Source: Thalassobaculum_A sp040219215 (lineage in GTDB: Bacteria; Pseudomonadota; Alphaproteobacteria; Thalassobaculales; Thalassobaculaceae). Taken from it: a stretch of 64,000 nucleotides of DNA. The DNA lies in the NCBI RefSeq assembly GCF_040219215.1, contig NZ_JAVJSX010000033.1:95753-159752 (forward strand), in the 5' to 3' direction. Below the pieces are notes generated by a model. That model searched no databases and was not told the DNA's origin. It saw nothing but the letters and a program-made list of their open reading frames with translations. The number at the start of each line of letters is the position of its first letter. Within the stretch, counting starts at the first letter, position 1. Both the position numbers and the translations under genes were made by a program. This document shows, one piece after another, positions 58,547 through 64,000 of the stretch.

Positions 58547-59020
58547 ATGGACAAGGTTCCTATTACAGCGATCGGGTTTCAGCGTCTTCAGGACGAGTTG
58601 AGGCAGCTCAAATCGGTTGAACGACCGGCCGTCATCAAGGCGATCGCCGAGGCGCGCGAGCATGGCGACCTGTCGGAAAACGCCGAGTATCACGCTGCGC
58701 GCGACCGCCAGTCCTTCATTGAAGGCCGGGTCGCCGAGCTTGAGGATGTCATCAGCCGATGCGAAGTCATCGACATCAAGAAACTGACCGGCGACACCGT
58801 GACCTTCGGCGTGACCGTCGAAGTCGCCGATGAGGATACCGACGAAGAGACCAAGTACACGATCGTCGGTCCCTACGAAGCGGATCTGTCGAAGGGCATG
58901 ATCTCGACCGCCTCGCCGATCGCGCGCGCACTGATCGGCAAGCGCGTCGGCGATTCCGTCGAGGTGGCGACGCCGCGCGGCGCGAAAAGCCTGGAGATCC
59001 TGTCGATCGCTATTCAGTAA
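58547..59020 (+). CDS. greA: Transcription elongation factor GreA
   Basis: The 157-residue factor has an N-terminal coiled coil (FQRLQDELRQLKSVERPAVIKAIAEAREHGDLSENAEYHAARD, with the acidic tip residues) and a C-terminal FKBP-like domain ending ISTASPIARALIGKRVGDSVEVATPRGAKSLEI. It rescues backtracked RNA polymerase by stimulating transcript cleavage. The ATG at 58547 gives the normal length; an upstream alternative adds nine residues without a ribosome site. It follows carB, a common order. Confidence 0.97.
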   Translation: MDKVPITAIGFQRLQDELRQLKSVERPAVIKAIAEAREHGDLSENAEYHAARDRQSFIEGRVAELEDVISRCEVIDIKKLTGDTVTFGVTVEVADEDTDEETKYTIVGPYEADLSKGMISTASPIARALIGKRVGDSVEVATPRGAKSLEILSIAIQ

Positions 59021-59037
59021 GCCCGTTCAAACGGTTC

Positions 59038-59076
59038 AGGGATGGCGGAGCTCCCGGGCGCGCCATCCCTTTTCGT
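59038..59076 (+). terminator. Rho-independent terminator of greA
   Basis: AGGGATGGC (59038-59046) pairs perfectly with GCCATCCCT (59062-59070), followed by TTTTCGTT. It lies 17 bases after the greA stop, between the convergent greA and Lrp-type genes. This is the clearest intrinsic terminator in the window. Confidence 0.8.
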
Positions 59077-59091
59077 TCGTCGAGACCTCCA

Positions 59092-59598
59092 TCAGGCTTC
59101 GACGTCGTCGTCCTCGTCGTCGGGTTCCTCGTCGATCGGGACACCGGGCAACCGCTTTCGGGTGCGGATCACCAAAACGGTCTTCACGTTGGAAACCAGG
59201 GGCGCCGACGTCAGGCGGCTGGTCAGGAAGCGCTGGAAGGCATCCCAGTCACGGGCGACGATCTTCAGCAGGAAGTCCGCCTCGCCCATCAGCATGTGGC
59301 ACTCACGGACTTCCGGCCAATCGCCGACCATCTTCTCGAACCGGGCAAGATCGGCTTCGGCCTGGCTGGTCAGACCGACATGGGCGTAGATCGTGACCGA
59401 GAAGCCGAGCATTTCCGGTGCGATGTCGGCGTGGTATCCCCGGATGTAGCCGGCCTCCTCCAGCGCCCGCACCCGTCGCAGGCAGGGAGGGGCCGAAATA
59501 CCGGCCCGGCTCGCCAGTTCGACGTTGGTCATCCGGCCGTCGTCTTGGAGATCGCGCAGAATGCGGCGATCGATCCGGTCCAATTTCACGCGACGCAT
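59092..59598 (-). CDS. Lrp/AsnC-family transcriptional regulator
   Basis: The 168-residue regulator has an N-terminal helix-turn-helix (LDRIDRRILRDLQDDGRMTNVELASRAGISAPPCLRRVRALEEAGYIRGY, residues 6-55) and a RAM ligand-binding domain (VGDWPEVRECHMLMGEADFLLKIVARD). An unusual acidic tail (EEPDDEDDDVEA) ends the protein. It probably senses an amino acid. Its position between greA and trxB recurs in Rhodospirillales. Confidence 0.92.
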   Translation of the reverse strand: MRRVKLDRIDRRILRDLQDDGRMTNVELASRAGISAPPCLRRVRALEEAGYIRGYHADIAPEMLGFSVTIYAHVGLTSQAEADLARFEKMVGDWPEVRECHMLMGEADFLLKIVARDWDAFQRFLTSRLTSAPLVSNVKTVLVIRTRKRLPGVPIDEEPDDEDDDVEA

Positions 59599-59705
59599 CG
59601 CGCGGCTCCCTGTCGGTGATGGGGGATGGCGCGGTACGGCGCCGGAGAAATCAACATAGGTTCACCATGGTTTCGACGCAAGATTATTACGTGATCGTGA
59701 TATAA

Positions 59706-60719
59706 ATGTCCGAGAATCCCGCCGAGTCGGTGCCTGTCGCGGCCGCTGCCGAACCCCATCAGCCGATCACCTGGATCCTCACCGACGGCACCGTCGGCAT
59801 GCGAATCCAGTGCCTGGGGCTGGCCAAGGCCGCCGGTCTGATGCCGATCATCAAGCGCATCCACCCGAGCCTGTTGCTGCGGGCGCTGCCGGTACTCGGC
59901 GCGGTTCCAGGCATCCCCGCATCCGCCGGCGGCGATCCGATGGTGGAACCCTGGCCCGACGTGGTGATCTCCTGCGGTCGCCGCACCGCCGGTGCGGCAA
60001 TCGCGGTCAAGCGGTTGTCGGGCGGCCGTACCTTCCTGGCGCACATCCAGGACCCGCGGCTTGATCCGCGACGGTTCGACCTGCTGGTGGTGCCGGAGCA
60101 CGATCCGACCCGGGGGCCGAACGTCGTGACAACTCTCGGCGCCCTCAATCCGCACGACCCCGCCATCCTGGCCGACGCCGCCCGGCAATGGGAGATCGAG
60201 GTCGCCGGCCTGCCGCGCCCCTACGTGGCCGTAATGGTCGGCGGCAGCAACAAGCGCTATGACTTCTCGGCCGACGCCGTTGCCCGGTTCGTCGAGCAGT
60301 TGCGGCAGGTGGCGAACGACGGCGCCGGCCTGCTGGTCGCAACCTCGCGGCGCACCGATGCCGCCACTCGTATTGCGCTGAAGGATGGACTGGCGGACGT
60401 TCCGGCAATCGTCTGGAACGGCGCCGGAGAAAACCCCTATCTCGGTTTTCTTGCGTTGGCCGACGCCCTGGTCGTCACCTCGGATTCCGTGAACATGGCG
60501 TCGGAGGCCTGCGCTACCGGCAAGCCGGTTCACGTGGCGACCGTCGAGGCGGAGAACGGCCGGCTGGCGTCCTTCCACGAACGCCTGCGGACCGCAGGCC
60601 ATACCCGCGTTTTCGAGGGGCGGATCGAGACCTGGTCGCACACGCCGCTGGACGAAACCCCGCGGGTCGGCGCGCTGCTGCGCCAACGCCTGCTGGACGC
60701 CGGCATCGTCCACGCCTGA
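59706..60719 (+). CDS. ELM1/GtrOC1-family putative glycosyltransferase-like protein
   Basis: The 337-residue protein has the pattern of the mitochondrial fission ELM1 family, whose bacterial members are often annotated as nucleoside-diphosphate-sugar epimerases. It shows WILTDGTVGMRIQCLGLAKAAGL at the N-terminus, WPDVVISCGRRTAGAAIAVKRLSGGRTFLAHIQDPRL, VAVMVGGSNKRYDFSAD and LALADALVVTSDSVNMASEACATGKPV, as in a GT-B fold. Its activity is not known. The ATG at 59706 has a weak ribosome site in an AT-rich stretch. The next gene starts 84 bases on. Confidence 0.85.
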   Translation: MSENPAESVPVAAAAEPHQPITWILTDGTVGMRIQCLGLAKAAGLMPIIKRIHPSLLLRALPVLGAVPGIPASAGGDPMVEPWPDVVISCGRRTAGAAIAVKRLSGGRTFLAHIQDPRLDPRRFDLLVVPEHDPTRGPNVVTTLGALNPHDPAILADAARQWEIEVAGLPRPYVAVMVGGSNKRYDFSADAVARFVEQLRQVANDGAGLLVATSRRTDAATRIALKDGLADVPAIVWNGAGENPYLGFLALADALVVTSDSVNMASEACATGKPVHVATVEAENGRLASFHERLRTAGHTRVFEGRIETWSHTPLDETPRVGALLRQRLLDAGIVHA

Positions 60720-60803
60720 CCGGTTGCCGCACCGCGTTGCCCGGACCGCGCCGGTCGGGTATGCATCCTCACCGATCCCATCGACCGCAGCCGGACGCGC
60801 GCC

Positions 60804-62723
60804 ATGGCCCTCAAGATCGACACCTTCTCGAACCAGGTCGGCGGTTTCAGCTTCTTCAAGGCGGTCGGGCACCCGCTCACAGCCGAGGCAATCGACGCGC
60901 TGCTCGGCCGGCTGGCAGCGGCGGGGCCGGTCGCATTGTACGACCCGATGGGCCATCTCGGCACCCTGGCTGAGTTGCACGACCTGTCCACGCTGACGAT
61001 CAGCGACGTGTTCGTGCAGGCGGTGGAGCGGATCGGCGAGGACATCCTGGGACACACCGCCCGGCCGGTGACCGAACTGGCCGCCACCACGGCCGGAACG
61101 GTGCTGATCGCCGGGTTCGACGCCGGCCGCGCCGCCGACCACGTCCGGCACCTGTTGCCGGCGGGCGTGGAACTGCTCACCCTCGACGCAGTCCGGCTGC
61201 CGGACGCCCTTCTGACCAACCCGCGCAAGTATCTGGACCCGCTGAACTTCGCCACCAACCACGCCTTCCTGCGCGACCAGGACGGCCGGCACACCCGGCT
61301 GGTCACAGCCAACTATTGGACCGGCTACGGGGCCAAGGGGCTCCGGCTGTGGATGCGGCTGTTCGACACCGACGGCGGCGTGCTGGCGACCTGGGAGCAG
61401 TCCCTGGACGACGGGGTGTCCGGGATCGTGCTCGACAGCGCGGAGATCCGCCAGCGCTTCGGCCTGGACGCGTTCGCCGGCACCCTGTTCATCCATGCCA
61501 TCGGTGCGCGCGGCCACGACGTCGTCAAGTACGCGGTCGACACCTACGGCGACGACGGGGACGAGTTGTCCTGCACCCACGACGCCAACGCCTGGCCGGC
61601 CGATCTGTATGCCGGGTTGCCGGCCGCGAAGGACGGCGAACGGGTGACCCTGTGGCTGCAGAACGCCCATCCGACCCCCGTGCCGGCGGGCGCCATCGGC
61701 CTGAACCGCATGGGAAGCGACGTGGTCCGACCGTTCGACACCGCGATCCCCGGCTTCGGCTGCCGGGCGCTGGATCCGGCGATACTGTTCCCGGACGAGC
61801 GCTGGCCGGCCCAGTTCGAGTTGCAGGCCGGCAAGCACGTGGTGCGTCCGCGCTATGAGGTGCAGGCCGGCAACCGCCGCAACCGCATCGCCCACGTCAA
61901 CGTCGAGCGGGTCGACCTGAAGGCCGACCCCAAGATCGCCGAGGCGTCACGGCACCTGGGCAAGGGCTGGATCCTGCCGGCTCCGATCCTACCGTTGGCC
62001 CGCTACCGCTCCCACGCCCTGCCGACTCCGATGTCGACGGCCCAGGTCCGCCTGCCGGTCCAGGCGGTGATCTACGACGCCGACGGCGCCGAGGCCGCCC
62101 GCCACCGCTTCGGCGTGCTGGCTCGCTGCGACAGCGTGGCGGTCGAAGCCGGCGAGATCCTGAATGGCGCGTCCCTGCCGTCCGGCTACGGCCACATGGA
62201 ACTGATCTACGACTTCGAGGCCGGCGCCGACGATGCGGCCGACGGCTGGTTGCACGGCCTGTTCCGCTACGAGGACCGCGAGACCGGCCACGCCGCCGAC
62301 ACCAGCTTCGGCGCCCACGTGTTCAACGGCCTGCTGACTTTCCGGGGCGAGCCGCAGAGCTATGGCGGCCCGCCACCCGGCCTGTCGACCCGCCTGTTCT
62401 TGCGGCTTGGCCATGATCTCGACGCGGTCGACACCCTGTGCCACCTGATTTACCCGGCCTCGACGCCCTGGCACGCGGCATCGTCGACCGAATTGGCGCT
62501 GACCGGGGCCAACGGCTCCGAGATCGCCCACACCCCGCTGGCCATTCCGTGTGGCGGGTCCCGGCTGTGGCGGGCGTCCGAGATGTTCGAGAAGCGCGAT
62601 CTCGACCGGGCCAGGGGCGGCGGCTATGTGCTGATCAGAGACACCACCTGCCGGCTGTTCGGCTATCACGGCCTGATCCGCGACGGAGTGGCGTTCTCGC
62701 TGGATCACATGTTCGGGTTCTGA
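60804..62723 (+). CDS. Large cytoplasmic protein of unknown function
   Basis: The 639-residue protein has no signal peptide or membrane span. Its first part (FFKAVGHPLTAEAIDALLGRLAAAGPVALYDPMGHLGTLAELHDL) looks like an alpha/beta domain. The middle and C-terminal parts are rich in aromatic and acidic strands (VTANYWTGYGAKGLRLWMRLFDTDGG, LIYDFEAGADDAADGWLHGLFRYEDRETGHAADTSFGAHVFN) and are suggestive of beta-sandwich or carbohydrate-related modules. I recognise no family and assign no function. It lies between the ELM1-like gene and trxB, on the same strand, and is unusually large for a gene in this housekeeping block. Confidence 0.75.
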   Translation: MALKIDTFSNQVGGFSFFKAVGHPLTAEAIDALLGRLAAAGPVALYDPMGHLGTLAELHDLSTLTISDVFVQAVERIGEDILGHTARPVTELAATTAGTVLIAGFDAGRAADHVRHLLPAGVELLTLDAVRLPDALLTNPRKYLDPLNFATNHAFLRDQDGRHTRLVTANYWTGYGAKGLRLWMRLFDTDGGVLATWEQSLDDGVSGIVLDSAEIRQRFGLDAFAGTLFIHAIGARGHDVVKYAVDTYGDDGDELSCTHDANAWPADLYAGLPAAKDGERVTLWLQNAHPTPVPAGAIGLNRMGSDVVRPFDTAIPGFGCRALDPAILFPDERWPAQFELQAGKHVVRPRYEVQAGNRRNRIAHVNVERVDLKADPKIAEASRHLGKGWILPAPILPLARYRSHALPTPMSTAQVRLPVQAVIYDADGAEAARHRFGVLARCDSVAVEAGEILNGASLPSGYGHMELIYDFEAGADDAADGWLHGLFRYEDRETGHAADTSFGAHVFNGLLTFRGEPQSYGGPPPGLSTRLFLRLGHDLDAVDTLCHLIYPASTPWHAASSTELALTGANGSEIAHTPLAIPCGGSRLWRASEMFEKRDLDRARGGGYVLIRDTTCRLFGYHGLIRDGVAFSLDHMFGF

Positions 62724-62835
62724 CCGACCCTCGGAGTCGCCGCCGAACCCGCCCCCGCGGGCAACGCCGCAGCGGCACTCGGCCATCACCGACTCGGCAC
62801 GATTGCAGCGATGCCGCAAACCGGCACGCAACCGG

Positions 62836-62864
62836 TTGAGACCGCCGTCCAGGCTCCCTATGTT
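62836..62864 (+). promoter_or_regulatory. Putative promoter of trxB
   Basis: TTGAGA at 62836-62841 and TATGTT at 62859-62864 are separated by 17 bases and lie about 30 bases ahead of the trxB ATG, after a 169-base gap that holds no other gene. Confidence 0.5.
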
Positions 62865-62892
62865 GGGCGCATCCTGAAGAGTGGAGAAGTCG

Positions 62893-63864
62893 ATGGCCGA
62901 GCATCGCGTGAAGGTATTGATTATCGGCGCGGGTGCCGCCGGACTGACCGCCGGCATCTACGCCGCGCGCGCCAACCTTTCACCGATGCTGGTGGCCGGA
63001 CTCCAGCCGGGCGGCCAGATGACCATCACCTCCGACGTGGAAAACTACCCGGGCTTCGCCGACGTCATCCAGGGCCCGTGGCTCATGGAGCAGATGCAGA
63101 AGCAGGCCGAGCATGTCGGCACCCAGATCGTCAATGACGTGATCGTCGACGTCGACCTGACGTCCCGGCCGATGCGCTGCGTCGGCGACAACGGCGACAT
63201 CTACTTCGCCGACGCGGTGATCGTTGCGACCGGCGCCCAGGCGCGCTGGCTGGGCCTGCCGAGCGAGCAGCAGTTCAACGGCCGCGGCGTCTCCGCCTGC
63301 GCCACCTGCGACGGCTTCTTCTACCGCAACAAGGACGTGGTGGTGGTCGGCGGCGGCAACACCGCGGTGGAGGAGGCCCTGTACCTCGCCAACATCTGCA
63401 GTTCCGTCACGCTGGTCCACCGGCGCGACACGCTGCGGGCCGAGAAGATCATGCAGGACCGGCTGTTCCGGCACCCGAAGATCCGGGTGATCTGGGACCA
63501 TGTGGTCGACGAAGTGCTGGGTGGCGAAGGGCAGTTCGCCGGCGTGGAAGCCGTCCGCATCAAGAACGTCCACACCGCCGACACCACGGTCATCCCGGCC
63601 GAGGGCATGTTCGTCGCGATCGGCCACGATCCGGCGACCAAGCCGTTCCGCGGGCATCTGCCAGTCGACGAGGAAGGCTATCTGATCGTCGAGCCCGGCT
63701 CGACCCGCACAACGGTGCCGGGCGTGTTCGCCGCCGGCGACTGCGTCGACAAGGTGTACCGGCAGGCCGTAACCGCCGCCGGCATGGGATGCATGGCCGC
63801 ACTCGAGGCCGAACGCTACTGGTCGGAAATCGCCGACTCCACCCAGGCCGCGGCCGCCGAGTGA
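62893..63864 (+). CDS. trxB: Thioredoxin reductase
   Basis: The 323-residue flavoprotein has the FAD motif IIGAGAAGLTAGIYAAR (residues 10-26), the redox-active disulphide CATC at 136-139, the NADPH motif VVGGGNTAVEEALYL (about 151-165) and the second FAD motif VPGVFAAGDCVD near 278-289. It passes electrons from NADPH to thioredoxin. The ATG at 62893 with GGAGAAG upstream is preferred to a GTG four codons earlier. Confidence 0.96.
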   Translation: MAEHRVKVLIIGAGAAGLTAGIYAARANLSPMLVAGLQPGGQMTITSDVENYPGFADVIQGPWLMEQMQKQAEHVGTQIVNDVIVDVDLTSRPMRCVGDNGDIYFADAVIVATGAQARWLGLPSEQQFNGRGVSACATCDGFFYRNKDVVVVGGGNTAVEEALYLANICSSVTLVHRRDTLRAEKIMQDRLFRHPKIRVIWDHVVDEVLGGEGQFAGVEAVRIKNVHTADTTVIPAEGMFVAIGHDPATKPFRGHLPVDEEGYLIVEPGSTRTTVPGVFAAGDCVDKVYRQAVTAAGMGCMAALEAERYWSEIADSTQAAAAE

Positions 63865-63960
63865 GCCGGTTGCGTGGACGCAAGGGTTAACCCGGCGGCC
63901 TCTCTCCTGTAGAGATAAACGGGCGCAGCGCTGCGGCGCGCGAGGACCGGCGCGCGGGTC

Positions 63961-64000
63961 ATGGACTGGGACAAGCTGCGGGGATTACATGCGGTCGCGG
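63961..64000 (+). CDS. LysR-family regulator, 5' end only (cut by window edge)
   Basis: The final 40 bases encode MDWDKLRGLHAVA, the start of a LysR-type regulator of the LsrB/VtlR kind, whose helix-turn-helix normally follows this leader. LsrB-type genes lie beside trxB in several alphaproteobacteria, which supports the call. The first thirteen residues are all that can be seen. Confidence 0.6.
   Translation, partial: MDWDKLRGLHAVA

Noticed and set aside
59586..61895. A 769-codon minus-strand frame opposite the ELM1-like and 639-residue genes
   Set aside because: Compositionally an antisense artefact (histidine- and glutamine-rich, no domain), overlapping the well-supported Lrp and ELM1 genes.

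Overview
The window is GC-rich, densely coded chromosomal DNA. It looks like an alphaproteobacterium, probably of the Rhodospirillales type. The clues are the housekeeping neighbourhoods (glyQ-glyS-ppdK; yqeY divergent from carA-carB-greA, then an Lrp regulator, an ELM1-family gene and trxB), a LysR gene beginning MDWDKLR beside trxB, and the many GTG starts and ATGA/GTGA overlaps. I see no rRNA, tRNA, transposon, integrase, phage gene or CRISPR array. The organism assignment is inferred from gene order and protein character only.

Left part (1-31 kb) is mostly transport and catabolism. At 606-5924 a minus-strand operon encodes a complete branched-chain-amino-acid-type (HAAT/Liv) ABC importer: binding protein, LivH, a fused LivM-LivG protein and LivF. 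A 68-residue protein and a GNAT acetyltransferase follow. The operon is headed by an evident TPP riboswitch and a Shine-Dalgarno-sequestering hairpin, so it is probably a thiamine or thiamine-precursor importer. This is the most notable system in the window. Next come a sulfotransferase and a methyltransferase-like protein, then a tightly coupled pair (GNAT fused to a C39-like peptidase, and a RimK-like ATP-grasp ligase). A peptide-type binding protein with two permeases but no ATPases follows. From 24.9 kb down to 16.9 kb a minus-strand operon holds a complete peptide-type ABC importer with a ribokinase and an amidohydrolase. A CNT nucleoside transporter lies upstream on the same strand, and an M20 amidohydrolase lies beyond the downstream end.

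Middle part (26-35 kb): a glyoxalase-like protein, an MFS transporter and a small protein form one unit. A GNAT protein is divergent from a class III aminotransferase, which is followed by an ACMSD-type amidohydrolase. An ABC exporter at 32.6 kb has a structured leader of about 330 bases with a 13-codon open frame and several mutually exclusive hairpins. This is a second likely cis-regulatory system, which I do not recognise.

Right part (35-64 kb): ppdK and glySQ; an ArsR-SRPBCC pair whose operator-like palindrome overlaps the start codon; a split TPP-dependent decarboxylase of the ComD/ComE type; an AEC carrier; a TRIC-family membrane protein; a fatty-acid oxidation cluster (SDR, acyl-CoA dehydrogenase, 3-hydroxyacyl-CoA dehydrogenase); a GST; a sugar-acid dehydratase with a GntR-like operator; a CaCA exchanger; and the carAB/greA/trxB housekeeping block. 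That block encloses an ELM1-family protein and a 639-residue protein I do not recognise. The last 40 bases begin a LysR-family regulator.
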